64,000 bases of DNA, from NCBI GenBank assembly GCA_030431475.1, contig JAUIJD010000001.1, forward strand, positions 1 to 64,000, given 5' to 3'. Under the pieces are notes generated by a model. The model was not told the origin of the DNA and ran no database searches. It saw only the letters and a list, made by a program, of their open reading frames with translations. Positions within the stretch are counted from its first letter, which is position 1, and every line of letters starts with the position of its first letter. This stretch comes from Verrucomicrobiia bacterium (GTDB lineage Bacteria > Verrucomicrobiota > Verrucomicrobiia > Verrucomicrobiales > Akkermansiaceae). Below are positions 24,798 to 34,774 of this stretch, one piece after another. The position numbers and the translations under genes were made by a program.

Positions 24798-27700
24798 ATG
24801 TTCAGCCTCTTCTTCATCAAGCGCCCGGTCTTCGCCGCGGTCATCTCGATCGTCATCACGGTGATCGGCGCGGTGTCGCTGCTCAACCTGCCGGTGTCCC
24901 GCTACCCGGACCTCGCCCCGCCGACGATCTCGATCTCCGCCTTCTACCCGGGAGCCGACGCGAAAACGGTGTCCGACACCGTCGCCGCGACCATCGAGAA
25001 GGAGGTCAACGGCGTCGAGGGCATGATCTACATGTCCTCGGTCTGCGGCAACGACGGCAGCATGAGCCTGACCGTCACCTTCGAGCCCGGCACCGACCTC
25101 GACACCGCCAACGTGCTCGTCCAGAACCGCGTCGCCAAGGCTGAGCCGCGGCTCCCCGAGGAAGTCAAGCGCACCGGCGTGACGGTGAGAAAGAAGTCGA
25201 CCGACACGGTGATGTTCATCGGGCTGACTTCGCCCAGCGGAGTTTATGACGCCGCCTACCTTTCCAACTACGCCAACCTGCGGATGCGCGACGAGCTTTC
25301 CCGCGTCCCCGGCGTCGGCGACGTCACCGTGTTCGGCGTCGGTGAGTTCAGCATGCGGGTGTGGCTCGACCCCGACCTGCTGCGCGCGCGCAACCTCGCC
25401 GCCACCGACGTGCTCGCCGCGATCCGCGAGCAGAACATCCAGGTCGCGGCCGGACGCATCGGTGGCGCCCCGACCCTTCCCGGCACCGCCTTCGAATACA
25501 TCCTCTCGACCCAGGGCCGGCTTTCCGAGGTCGAGGAGTTCGAAAACATCATCGTCCGCACCGGCGATGATGGCGGCAGGATCCGCCTGCGCGACGTCGC
25601 CCGCGTCGAACTCGGTTCCGACACCTACTCCTTCAGCTCCAAGCTCAACGGCGTGCCCGGCACCACCTTCGCGATCTATCAGATCCCCGGCACCAACCTG
25701 ATCGACGTCGCCGCGGGCGTCCGGGAGAAGCTCGACGAGCTGGCGAAGGCCTTTCCCGGCGACCCCGACGCGGAGGTTCGCGACGTCGAGACCAAGGTGG
25801 TTTACGACGCCACCGATGTGATCACCGCTTCGATCAAGGAGGTGGTGATCACCCTCTTCGCCACCCTCATCCTGGTCGTCCTCACCGTTTTCCTCTTTCT
25901 CCAGAACGCGCGCGCGACCCTCATCCCGACCATCACCATCCCGGTGGCGCTGATCGGCACCTTTTCCGTGCTGCTCGCCATGGGATTCTCGCTCAACATC
26001 CTCACGCTCTTCGGGCTGGTGCTGGTGATCGGGATCGTCGTCGACGATGCCATCATCGTGGTCGAGAACACCTTCGTCCACCTCGAGAAGGGGCTCTCGG
26101 GCAGGGAGGCCGCCGCTGCCGCGATGAAGGAGGTTTCAGGTCCCGTGGTCGCCACCACCCTGGTGCTGCTCGCGGTCTTCGTGCCGACCGCGACCATGAC
26201 CGGAATCACCGGCACGATGTTCAAGCAGTTCGCCGCCACCATCGCGATCGCCACGGTCTTCAGCTCGATCAACGCGCTGACCCTCAGCCCCGCCCTGTGC
26301 GGCCTGCTGCTCAAGCCGGGCACCAAGGAACCCCGAGGCCTTTTCAAGGCCTTCAACCGCTCGATCGAAACGTCCAACTCGGCCTACCGCAAGATCGTCC
26401 GCCTTGCGCTGCGCTTCGCACCGATCGGTGTGGCCGCCTTCATCGCCATGACCGGCGGATCCATCCTCGGACTCGGCAGCCTGCCGACCGGCTTCGTCCC
26501 GCAGGAGGACGAGGGCTACTGCATGGTGGCGGTGCAGCTCCCCGATGGCGCGACGCTCGACCGGACCCTCGACGTGATGAAGGAGGTCGAGAAGATCGTC
26601 GCCGACACCGACGGCACGGTCGACTGCCTGTCGATCGCCGGCTACTCGGTCATCGACGGCGCCGCCGGGGCCAACAACGGCTTCTGCGTGGTGACCTTCG
26701 AGAACTGGAGCGAGCGCGACGACCCCGCGCTGCACCAGACGGCGATCCTCCAGAAGCTCCAGCAGAAACTGTTTTCCATCCAGGAGGCCGGTGCCTTCGC
26801 CTTCGCCATGCCCTCGCTGCCGGGCGTCGGCGTCTCGGGCGGCTTCACCTTCATGCTCCAGGACAAGGAGGGCGCGGGCCTCGACCAGCTTCAAGCGGTC
26901 GCCGGCGAACTCATTGCCACCGGCAACGCCGACCCCGGCTTGAACGGGGTGCGCACCACTTTCCGCGCCAGCGTGCCGCAGATCTTCGTCGATATCGACC
27001 GTGAGCAGGTCAAACGTTCCGGCGCTTCCTTGACCGAGGTGTTCGACACGATGCAGGTCTACCTCGGCTCGGCCTACGTCAACGACTTCACCCTCTTCGG
27101 TCGGGTCTTCAAAGTCACCGCCCAGGCCGACGCCCGCTACCGCGACCAGCCCGACGACATCAATGCGCTGCAGGTGCGTGGAAAGGACGGGCGCATGATC
27201 CCCCTCGGTGCCGTTGCCGAACTGAAGGACACGCTCGGTCCGCAGAGCGTCACCCGCTTCAACATGCTGCCGGCGGTCAAGATCCTCGGCGATCCCGCGC
27301 CCGGCTCCAGCTCGGGCGAGGCGATGAACCGGATGGAGACCATCGCCAACACCACCCTGCCGCCCTCGATGACCTTCTCGTGGTCGGAGCTTTCGTTCCA
27401 GCAGAAGCAGGCGGCCGCCGGTCTCGGCGCGATCTTCGGCTTCGCCATCCTGATGGTCTATCTGGTCCTCGCCGCGCAGTACGAGAGCTGGACGCTGCCG
27501 ATCTCCGTCTGCCTTTCCGTGCCGACCGCCCTGCTCGGCGCCGTGGTTGCGATCAAGATGCGCGGCATGGAGAACAACGTTTACACCCAGATCGGCATCA
27601 TCCTCCTGATCGCGATGGCAACGAAAACCGCCATTCTTCTGACCGAGTTTGCAAAGGTGAAGCGCGACGAGGGAATGAGCATCTTCGACTCCGCCGTCGA

Positions 27701-27932
27701 GTCGGTGCGGCTGCGCTACCGGGCGGTGATGATGACCGCCCTGTCCTTCGTCCTCGGCGTGATCCCGCTGCTCATCGCCTCCGGTGCCGGGGCCGAGTCG
27801 CGCAAGGTGCTCGGCACTGCGGTCTTCGGCGGCATGCTCGCGGCCACCGCCGTCTCCCTCGCGGCCGTCCCGATGCTCTACTATGTGGTGCAGAGCATCA
27901 GCGAGCGGCTCAAGGGCAGGAAAGACTCCTGA
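24798..27932 (+). CDS. RND multidrug efflux permease (HAE1/AcrB family)
   Basis: A 1044-residue inner-membrane proton/drug antiporter. It starts FFIKRPVFAAVISI, has LLNLPVSRYPDLAPPTISI, and keeps the proton-relay Asp pair at about 416-417 (GIVVDDAIIVVEN). The large periplasmic loops carry PGVGDVTVFG and the second-half equivalents. The length is typical (about 1040). With the two upstream genes it forms a full AcrAB-TolC-like pump; substrates cannot be predicted. No regulator gene adjoins it. Confidence 0.95.
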   Translation: MFSLFFIKRPVFAAVISIVITVIGAVSLLNLPVSRYPDLAPPTISISAFYPGADAKTVSDTVAATIEKEVNGVEGMIYMSSVCGNDGSMSLTVTFEPGTDLDTANVLVQNRVAKAEPRLPEEVKRTGVTVRKKSTDTVMFIGLTSPSGVYDAAYLSNYANLRMRDELSRVPGVGDVTVFGVGEFSMRVWLDPDLLRARNLAATDVLAAIREQNIQVAAGRIGGAPTLPGTAFEYILSTQGRLSEVEEFENIIVRTGDDGGRIRLRDVARVELGSDTYSFSSKLNGVPGTTFAIYQIPGTNLIDVAAGVREKLDELAKAFPGDPDAEVRDVETKVVYDATDVITASIKEVVITLFATLILVVLTVFLFLQNARATLIPTITIPVALIGTFSVLLAMGFSLNILTLFGLVLVIGIVVDDAIIVVENTFVHLEKGLSGREAAAAAMKEVSGPVVATTLVLLAVFVPTATMTGITGTMFKQFAATIAIATVFSSINALTLSPALCGLLLKPGTKEPRGLFKAFNRSIETSNSAYRKIVRLALRFAPIGVAAFIAMTGGSILGLGSLPTGFVPQEDEGYCMVAVQLPDGATLDRTLDVMKEVEKIVADTDGTVDCLSIAGYSVIDGAAGANNGFCVVTFENWSERDDPALHQTAILQKLQQKLFSIQEAGAFAFAMPSLPGVGVSGGFTFMLQDKEGAGLDQLQAVAGELIATGNADPGLNGVRTTFRASVPQIFVDIDREQVKRSGASLTEVFDTMQVYLGSAYVNDFTLFGRVFKVTAQADARYRDQPDDINALQVRGKDGRMIPLGAVAELKDTLGPQSVTRFNMLPAVKILGDPAPGSSSGEAMNRMETIANTTLPPSMTFSWSELSFQQKQAAAGLGAIFGFAILMVYLVLAAQYESWTLPISVCLSVPTALLGAVVAIKMRGMENNVYTQIGIILLIAMATKTAILLTEFAKVKRDEGMSIFDSAVESVRLRYRAVMMTALSFVLGVIPLLIASGAGAESRKVLGTAVFGGMLAATAVSLAAVPMLYYVVQSISERLKGRKDS

Positions 27933-28026
27933 TCCCCCCGCAACTTGACGACGATGCGGCTCGCTCCGGGTGCGGAGCTCCGCTGCGCGGATCAGCGGGA
28001 AATCCCGGCGCCCGACGCTTCCGGGC

Positions 28027-29994
28027 TCACGCCGGCAGCGGGACTCCCGACGAGGGGATCGCCGTCCGGCGCTCCGAGCGGATCTCCTCATGGGCCTCCC
28101 GCGCCAGTTCCCCGATGAAGTTCTCGTAGCGAATCAACTCCATCCGGCCGTCCTCGTGTTCGACGATGGCCGTGAGGCTCTCGACCCAGTCGCCCGAGTT
28201 GAGATAGCGCACGCCGTCGATGTCCTTGTCCTCCGGCGTGTGGATGTGACCGCAGATGATCCCCTCGCAGTGACGCCGTCGGGCAAACTGCTGAAGCTGG
28301 CGCTCGTAGTTGTCGACGAAGCTCACCGCGGACTTGACCCGTGCCTTCACCCTCTTGCTCAACGAGAAGTGCTCCTTGCCACACCAGGAGCGAAGGCGGT
28401 TGTAGTGGCGGTTGATCACCAGCAGGGTGTCGTAGCCAACCGCCCCGAGCCACGCCAGCCACTTGTGATTGGTTGAAACGCTGTCGAAGCCGTCGCCGTG
28501 CACGACCAGATAGCGCTTTCCATCGGCACCCTCGTGGAGGTGTTCCTTCACGAAACGGATCTTCCCGAACGCGAGGGGCAGAAACCGGTCGAGGATGTCG
28601 TCGTGGTTGCCGCGGCAGTAAATCACCTCAGTGTCGTCCTTCTCCATCTTCTTCAGCACCTTCCGGATGAAGCGGCTGTGGCGCTTCCTCCATTTCGATC
28701 CGCGACGAAGCGCCCAGCCGTCGATGATGTCACCATTCAGCACCAGCTTGTCGCACCGGGTGTGCTGAAGGAAATCAATCACCTCGTGGACCTTGCTGTC
28801 CGGCGTGCCGAGGTGAACGTCGGAGATGAAGATGGTCCGGTACGACCGCCTCCGGCACTTCTTCTTCAGCTTGCGGGTCAATTGCGGGGGACCCGCCGCG
28901 TCGGAGATCTCGCCGAGCTTCGCTTCGAACACGTCCACCACCTTGTCCCACCCGAGCGTCACCACCGAGTCCCGGGCCTGTTCGCGCATCTCCCCCTGCC
29001 AGCGGCGGAGGGCGTCGTTGGCGAGTTCGGCGAAACCGGTGGAGTCCCCCTTCTTCGCCTTCAGGCCATTGATCCCGTGCGCGACATGCTTGCCGGATGC
29101 GGCGTAGTCGTAGCTGACGGTGACCAACCCGGATGCCATGCCTTCGAGCAGCACGTTTCCGAAGGTCTCGGTCTCGCTCGGGAACAGCAGGACGTCCGCC
29201 GAAGCATAGTGCCGGGCCAGGTCCTCCCCGGTCCGAACTCCGGCGAAATGCACGAAGGGATGCCGGGCCGCAAGTTGCTCGCGGATCGGGCCGTCGCCGA
29301 CACACACACAGCGGAGATCGGGCACCTTCTCCCGCATGCGGCGGAAGCATTCCATGGCCAGCGAGAGATTCTTCTCGGCGGCCACCCGCCCGACCACCAG
29401 CGCCACCGGAGAGCCCCCCGTCGCCCCCCACTCGGCCCGCAGGGTCTCGCAGCGCCGTGCGGGAGAGAACAACCCGGTATCCACGCCCCGTCCGAGCAAG
29501 GCGACATTGGAAAAGCCCTCGCGCTCGAGCATTTCAACCACATCGGGCGTCGGCGCCATCGTCACCGCGGCGCGGCTGTGAACCCGCTTGAGATAACTCA
29601 TCGTCGCGGGCTGGAGCCCCCCGAGGCGGTACTGCTCCATGTATTGATGGAAGTTGGTGTGGAACCCGGCGGCGACCGGAATCCCCAGAACCTGCGCCGC
29701 CTTGATCGCCGAGATCCCGAGCGGGCTCTCCGTCGCGACGTAGATCGCGTCGGGACGTCGTTTCAGCCATCGCTTGCGAAGCTTGAAGGGCCCGGGAAGG
29801 CCGACCCGCACCTCCTTGTAGCCGGGCAATCGAATCGACGCCGCTCTCGTCTCGCCCGCCTTCTTCGCCCCACCCGTGCGGATGATGTGGACGATGTGCC
29901 CGCGCCGGCGAAGCCCGTCGGACAACCGCCCGAGTGTCATGGCGACGCCGTTGACGTCCGGGGCGAAGGTATCCGTGACGATGTCGATTCTCAT
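28027..29994 (-). CDS. fused GT4 glycosyltransferase and LpxH-like metallophosphoesterase
   Basis: A 655-residue two-domain protein. Residues 1 to about 375 form a GT-B fold glycosyltransferase of family GT4: DTFAPDVNGVAMTLGRL at the start, GRVAAEKNLSL in the donor site and the E-x7-E motif in SETETFGNVLLEGMASG. From about 390 a calcineurin-like phosphoesterase follows with all metal motifs (SDVHLG, NGDIIDGW, RGNHDD, VHGDGFD, GHIHTP), most like UDP-2,3-diacylglucosamine hydrolase relatives. In many bacteria the two activities are neighbouring genes, so the fusion supports a joint job in envelope glycolipid synthesis. No signal peptide; cytoplasmic. Confidence 0.85.
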   Translation of the reverse strand: MRIDIVTDTFAPDVNGVAMTLGRLSDGLRRRGHIVHIIRTGGAKKAGETRAASIRLPGYKEVRVGLPGPFKLRKRWLKRRPDAIYVATESPLGISAIKAAQVLGIPVAAGFHTNFHQYMEQYRLGGLQPATMSYLKRVHSRAAVTMAPTPDVVEMLEREGFSNVALLGRGVDTGLFSPARRCETLRAEWGATGGSPVALVVGRVAAEKNLSLAMECFRRMREKVPDLRCVCVGDGPIREQLAARHPFVHFAGVRTGEDLARHYASADVLLFPSETETFGNVLLEGMASGLVTVSYDYAASGKHVAHGINGLKAKKGDSTGFAELANDALRRWQGEMREQARDSVVTLGWDKVVDVFEAKLGEISDAAGPPQLTRKLKKKCRRRSYRTIFISDVHLGTPDSKVHEVIDFLQHTRCDKLVLNGDIIDGWALRRGSKWRKRHSRFIRKVLKKMEKDDTEVIYCRGNHDDILDRFLPLAFGKIRFVKEHLHEGADGKRYLVVHGDGFDSVSTNHKWLAWLGAVGYDTLLVINRHYNRLRSWCGKEHFSLSKRVKARVKSAVSFVDNYERQLQQFARRRHCEGIICGHIHTPEDKDIDGVRYLNSGDWVESLTAIVEHEDGRMELIRYENFIGELAREAHEEIRSERRTAIPSSGVPLPA

Positions 29995-30175
29995 GGAGAT
30001 TCTTAAGGTTGATTAACTAAGCGCTCCCGTTATCCCCCGACATCGGCTCATCGGGGAAGGGTTTCCGGTGGCGATTCCGACACACAACCCGTTGGTTCTC
30101 AGCAGACGCCCCCCATCTTCGGCGCCCTGCCAATTCGCACTTCGCAGACGCCCCGGCCTGCCTACACTCCGCCGC

Positions 30176-31261
30176 ATGTCGTCCAGCTTCGGTCACGCCT
30201 TTCGCATCCATACCTTCGGCGAATCCCATGGAGGAGGCGTCGGGGTGGTCATCGACGGTTGCCCCCCGCAGGTCCCGGTCACCGTGAAGGAGATCCAGCG
30301 CGAGCTCGATCGCCGCCGTCCCGGCCAGTCTGAAATTGTGACACCCCGCAATGAAGCGGACGCCGCCACCATCCTTTCCGGCGTGCAGGACGGGCACACG
30401 CTCGGGACCCCCATCGCCATCACGGTCGCCAACAAGGACCAGCGCCCGGGCTCCTACGACGAGATGGCCTTGAAGTACCGGCCCTCCCACGCCGACTACA
30501 CCTACGACGCCAAATACGGCGTCCGAGCGCTTTCCGGAGGAGGACGGGCCTCGGCCCGCGAAACCATCGGTCGTGTCGCGGCGGCGGCCGTCGCCCGCAA
30601 GGTCATCGCCACTCTCGTCCCCGACCTGGAGATCCTCGCCTGGGTGAAGGCCATCCACGACATCGAGGCCGACGTCGATCCGTCCACGGTGACCTCCGAG
30701 CAGATCGAGTCCAACATCGTCCGCACCGGCGATCCCGCGGCCGCGGAGCGAATGATCGAGCGCATCAAGGAGGTCCGCTCCGACGGCAACTCGATCGGCG
30801 GCGTCGTCGAATGCGTCATCCGCCACTGCCCGCCCGGGCTCGGCGAGCCGGTCTTCGACAAGCTCGAGGCCGAGCTCGCGCACGCGATGATGTCGCTACC
30901 CGCGACGAAAGGCTTCGAGATCGGCTCCGGCTTCGCCGGCACCCGCATGACCGGACGCGAGCACAACGATCCGTTCCGCATGGTGGATGGCAGGGTCCGC
31001 ACCACCAGCAACCGCTCCGGCGGCATTCAGGGGGGCATCTCCAACGGCGAGGCCATTATTTTCCGGGTCGGCTTCAAGCCCACCGCGACCATCATGACGT
31101 CCCAGGAGACCGTGACCGCCTCCGGGGAGGACACGGAGCTCAAGGGCAAGGGGCGCCACGACGCCTGCGTTCTCCCCCGTGCCGTTCCCATGGTCGACAA
31201 CATGGCGGCCCTCGTGATCTGCGACCACCTGCTCCGCCAGCGCGCCCAATGCGGCGGCTGA
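30176..31261 (+). CDS. aroC: chorismate synthase
   Basis: A 361-residue enzyme of the last shikimate step, turning 5-enolpyruvylshikimate-3-phosphate into chorismate with reduced FMN. Signatures include [15 protein letters not shown] (about 15-29), [24 protein letters not shown] and, near the end, [10 protein letters not shown] and [11 protein letters not shown]. Length is normal. It is isolated from other aromatic genes here. The ATG at 30176 gives the expected N-terminus. Confidence 0.97.
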   Translation: MSSSFGHAFRIHTFGESHGGGVGVVIDGCPPQVPVTVKEIQRELDRRRPGQSEIVTPRNEADAATILSGVQDGHTLGTPIAITVANKDQRPGSYDEMALKYRPSHADYTYDAKYGVRALSGGGRASARETIGRVAAAAVARKVIATLVPDLEILAWVKAIHDIEADVDPSTVTSEQIESNIVRTGDPAAAERMIERIKEVRSDGNSIGGVVECVIRHCPPGLGEPVFDKLEAELAHAMMSLPATKGFEIGSGFAGTRMTGREHNDPFRMVDGRVRTTSNRSGGIQGGISNGEAIIFRVGFKPTATIMTSQETVTASGEDTELKGKGRHDACVLPRAVPMVDNMAALVICDHLLRQRAQCGG

Positions 31262-31295
31262 CGGAGCATTCGGGTCAACGCACCAGGGAAAGGGA

Positions 31296-32570
31296 TCAGG
31301 AGTCCGGCGAGCCGAGACGCTCCAACTCGGCCCGCGCGAGGTCTGCATCGACCGGATCGAACTCCGGGTTCAGGCTCAGGGCGTGCGCCAGATGCCGGCG
31401 TGCCGTCGAGACCTTGCCCGCCTTCGATTCAATCATCCCGGCATGGAAGAGCATCCCGGGCTCCTCGGTGTTCCACTTGAGGGCCCTCCGGATCATCCTT
31501 CTCGCGAGGGGAAGGTCCCCGCTCCGGTAGGCACACCACGCCAGTGCATCTGCCGCCTTGAGGTTTGGAAACGCCTCATAAGCATGCTCGGCCTCATGGA
31601 GCGCCTTCTCGGCGTCCATCCCCTGCTCCGTCATGAACAGCGCCAGTTCGGCGCTTCCGGGACCGTGATGATGGGAGTGGCCATGATCCCCGCCGTGCTC
31701 GTGTCGATGGAAGCTGAGCACCCTCTCCCGTGCGTTCGCCGCGTCGGCCTCGTTCCCCTCCAGGCGATGAAGCACGACCAGTCCGTCGAGCGCCTCGTGG
31801 GTCGGGTTCACGGCAACCGATGCCTTGTAAAGTGCGAGCGCCTCCTCGATGGATCCCTGCGCCGCTCGAATGAGGGCCAGTGCCGCGAGCACCCGCGGAT
31901 GCTTCGGGGCCAGCTCCACGGCCGCCTCGGCCTGCTGCTCGGCCGCCGTCATCATCCCCGACTTGAAGTGCATCCGCGCCAACTCGGAGCGGCACCACGC
32001 CACGTGCTCGGCCGCGGTCCCGCCGGAGTCGATCGCCCGCAGCATCATCGCCCGGGCCCGGTTGGCATCGCCCGTGAGCCAAAGCAGATGAGAGGCGCGG
32101 CTGAGCGTGGAAAGGTCCGTTCTGATGTCGAGAGCCGCCTGAAGATGGTCGAACGCCGCATCATACTCGCCGAGTTCCATCGCCGCGTCGCCAAGAAGAT
32201 TGTGGGCACGCACGGAGCTCGGGTTGAGCTCAAGCGCCTTCCGGGCCCATTCGGCGCCAGCGTCGAAATCATGCTCGGAGTTCCTCACCCACGCCATTCC
32301 GAGCGTCGCATCGGGATGCTTCGGCGAGAGTTTCAAGGCCGCCCGGTAGGCGGCACCGGCGGCGGTGAAGTCATGCGAAAGCGTATCCCGCGCCGTCTGC
32401 ATTCGCGCATCTCCGAGCCGGACCCACTCTTCGGCGGTTCGATTGGCCGCCTCGGCGGGCGTTGGCGCCGGTGATTGCGGCGCATCCTCCTCGTGCGTGT
32501 GACCCTCATGGGCGAGTCCCGCGATCGCTCCCCAGGCCGTTGCCATCAGGGCGTGGATGAATGTTCTCAT
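31296..32570 (-). CDS. TPR protein with His-rich segment, partner of DUF4331
   Basis: A 424-residue exported protein (signal to about residue 20, then HEGHTHEED). It holds roughly eight TPR units (for example AAYRAALKLSPKHPDATLGMA and ALYKASVAVNPTHEA). A His cluster, HRHEHGGDHGHSHHHGPG, near residue 300 and another at the N-terminus suggest metal binding. It lies just downstream of a DUF4331 gene on the same strand; these two families are often adjacent. Function unknown; a periplasmic scaffold or metal-responsive partner is plausible. Confidence 0.75.
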   Translation of the reverse strand: MRTFIHALMATAWGAIAGLAHEGHTHEEDAPQSPAPTPAEAANRTAEEWVRLGDARMQTARDTLSHDFTAAGAAYRAALKLSPKHPDATLGMAWVRNSEHDFDAGAEWARKALELNPSSVRAHNLLGDAAMELGEYDAAFDHLQAALDIRTDLSTLSRASHLLWLTGDANRARAMMLRAIDSGGTAAEHVAWCRSELARMHFKSGMMTAAEQQAEAAVELAPKHPRVLAALALIRAAQGSIEEALALYKASVAVNPTHEALDGLVVLHRLEGNEADAANARERVLSFHRHEHGGDHGHSHHHGPGSAELALFMTEQGMDAEKALHEAEHAYEAFPNLKAADALAWCAYRSGDLPLARRMIRRALKWNTEEPGMLFHAGMIESKAGKVSTARRHLAHALSLNPEFDPVDADLARAELERLGSPDS

Positions 32571-32655
32571 GGTCGTTTTGATTCGACATTGGAAAGGCTG
32601 GCGCGGCGGACCGGGTCGCCATGACATCCGTCCCGCCGCGCCTCCCCAACAAACC

Positions 32656-34227
32656 TTAGTTGTCCATCATCGGGGCCTGGCGCTGACTCACGGTCGACCC
32701 GGCATGCGGAGTCCCGAGATAAGGGAACACCTGATGATAGAGTTGGTCGTTCGCATTGACGTTGTCGCCGACCACGGTGATCGGATCGTAGGCCGGTCCG
32801 CTGGCTACGGCGGAGAGGGCGATGTCCACGACGTCATCGCCGGGCCGTCGGCCATTCGGCCATCCCAGCAGATCGCCGCCGAGAAGACTGAGCCGGCTGT
32901 AGTCCTCCTGGCCGGGCAGCGGGACCGGGCCCGTGGTGGTGTCCACGCGAATCACGTCCGGCAGAAAAATCGCCGCCAGATCCGTCCGTCCGGTCGTCGC
33001 CAGCGGACCACTTCCATCGGTTTCAAACAGCACGGCGTTGATCAGGAATGCGACTTCCGGATTCTCGGCGTAGGTCCGGTAAGCCTCATCGTCTTCCGGC
33101 GTTGTGACGTTGTAGTTGTCCTTGTCCTTCAGGGCGACGAGCACCTCGTTGAAGAGAGGGTTGCCAAGTCGGTTGACCTGAACCCAGGGGCCCGAAGTCC
33201 GAGTCTCGCGCCTGGTGCTCCGCAGCGTCACCCGGCGTCGGCTCACGGACGCGTAGACGCCGACCCCTTCCTGGGCGCCCAGGAGCGGGCTGTTGTAGGC
33301 GACCGGCTCCAGATCGCTCAACGGGATCTGCACCGCATAACTCAGGACGTTGAACCCCATGAACCCATCGACGCCGCCGCCGGACTGGCCGAGACCTGCC
33401 TGGCTGCTCCCGGCGATGATCCGAGGATCAAGAAAGTCGAAGATTCCCGGCGTGTCGGCGTAGAAGCCATCCTCCCGCGGTCCGGCCCAAACCGTCGCGC
33501 CGTCCGAAAGCTCGGCGATTCCCTGCGCGGTGAGTGGATCCAGTTGCTCGGGCGACATGGCGCCGGAGACGGCACGGCCGTCCGGCCCGTTATAGGAAGG
33601 CGTGGTGCGGGGGCCGACGTTCGGCGGGGGCACCAGAAATCCATCTTCCGAGAGAGACTCCCGAAGCCTTCCGGCGTTGAACCCGAAACCGAAGAACCCC
33701 GCGAGGCGCGGTCCGAAGATTCCGGCGAAGGGATTGCGCCGGGCACGGGGTGCCGACTTGGTCACCGAGTAGGTCTGCGTGAAGTTCTGGGTCGGATCGC
33801 CGATGTTCTCGATCGGCCCGACACCCGTCCCGCGCCCGTACGAAAGGATCGTGTCGGGATTCTTCACTCCCCCGTCGACGTCCGAGAACTCGAAGTCGTA
33901 GCGCAGGGCCTCGGCTCCGGTGACGGGATCCGTGATGTGAATGCTGTAGAGGGCATCATCGGCGAAGCGCTCGTAGATCAATCCGTCGCCGGGGTCGGAG
34001 AAGGGCCGAACGCTCACGATCACGTTCAGCACTTCCGTGCCGGGGTCGTCGAACTTCGTTCCGATGAAGGCATAGACATCCGTCAGGTTGGCCTGGGGAT
34101 CCTGCTTGATCAGCGGCGCATCGCAGTGGCTTGAAGCCATGGCGGCCGGGGCCGAAATCAAGGCACTGCCGAGCAAGAAGCCTCGAACCGAGGGACTCAG
34201 CCGAATGGTGTGGTGGAGATTACTCAT
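32656..34227 (-). CDS. DUF4331 domain protein, secreted
   Basis: A 523-residue exported protein with a signal peptide (cleavage near ASS-HCDAP). The family opening SSHCDAPLIKQDPQANLTDVYAF is followed by repeated beta-rich segments and the late block NRLGNPLFNEVLVALKDKDN. DUF4331 proteins are envelope or extracellular and have no proven activity. The TPR gene follows 85 bases downstream on the same strand, so they are probably co-expressed. An alternative start lies at 34239. Confidence 0.85.
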   Translation of the reverse strand: MSNLHHTIRLSPSVRGFLLGSALISAPAAMASSHCDAPLIKQDPQANLTDVYAFIGTKFDDPGTEVLNVIVSVRPFSDPGDGLIYERFADDALYSIHITDPVTGAEALRYDFEFSDVDGGVKNPDTILSYGRGTGVGPIENIGDPTQNFTQTYSVTKSAPRARRNPFAGIFGPRLAGFFGFGFNAGRLRESLSEDGFLVPPPNVGPRTTPSYNGPDGRAVSGAMSPEQLDPLTAQGIAELSDGATVWAGPREDGFYADTPGIFDFLDPRIIAGSSQAGLGQSGGGVDGFMGFNVLSYAVQIPLSDLEPVAYNSPLLGAQEGVGVYASVSRRRVTLRSTRRETRTSGPWVQVNRLGNPLFNEVLVALKDKDNYNVTTPEDDEAYRTYAENPEVAFLINAVLFETDGSGPLATTGRTDLAAIFLPDVIRVDTTTGPVPLPGQEDYSRLSLLGGDLLGWPNGRRPGDDVVDIALSAVASGPAYDPITVVGDNVNANDQLYHQVFPYLGTPHAGSTVSQRQAPMMDN

Positions 34228-34374
34228 GATATTGGTCATTTGGTTTGCGATCGCATGCGCCATCCGGCTCAAGACACCAGCGGACGCGCGACCCTGTTTC
34301 CAGCAACGCGGCCACGGACCGAACGGATGCATCGAATCCGAAAATCCATCCGCGACGTAGCCTCACTCGGAACC

Positions 34375-34758
34375 ATGCAACCCCACACCAACCTCCTCCT
34401 CGCCAAGATCCTCGTCGTGATCGCCGCCGTGCTCGTGGTGATGAACCTTCGAAGCCCCTCCTCAGCCAGCGAGGCCCCGGATCGAACCCGCACAACCGAG
34501 GTTTCCCCGAAGAGCGGACGGCTCCGCCCCCGCACTCCTCCGATCCGCCCCGAGGCTTCGACCGTCAGGCACTGGAAGCTTCAGCTCGCCGAGAACCGCG
34601 TCGAGATGAACGCAGAACGGCGCCTGATCATCCTCGAGCTCGCCGACGAACTCGATCGGGCGATCGCCAACGGGCTCGATCCGGACGGCGAAGACGCCCG
34701 GACCTACCAGGAAGCGATGCACGTCCTGCTAGCCGACAGTCGCAACCGGCCAGAATAG
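34375..34758 (+). CDS. small membrane-anchored protein, unknown
   Basis: A 127-residue protein with one N-terminal membrane helix (LLLAKILVVIAAVLVVMNL) and a charged tail. The tail is Pro/Arg-rich then helical (RRLIILELADELDRAIANGL). No family recognised. It is divergent from the DUF4331 gene and convergent with the FadL-like gene, separated from the latter by only 16 bases. Coding potential is moderate: the frame is open and the hydrophobic segment convincing, but it could be a lineage-specific ORF. Confidence 0.45.
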   Translation: MQPHTNLLLAKILVVIAAVLVVMNLRSPSSASEAPDRTRTTEVSPKSGRLRPRTPPIRPEASTVRHWKLQLAENRVEMNAERRLIILELADELDRAIANGLDPDGEDARTYQEAMHVLLADSRNRPE

Positions 34759-34774
34759 AAGAAGCGCCCCGCCT

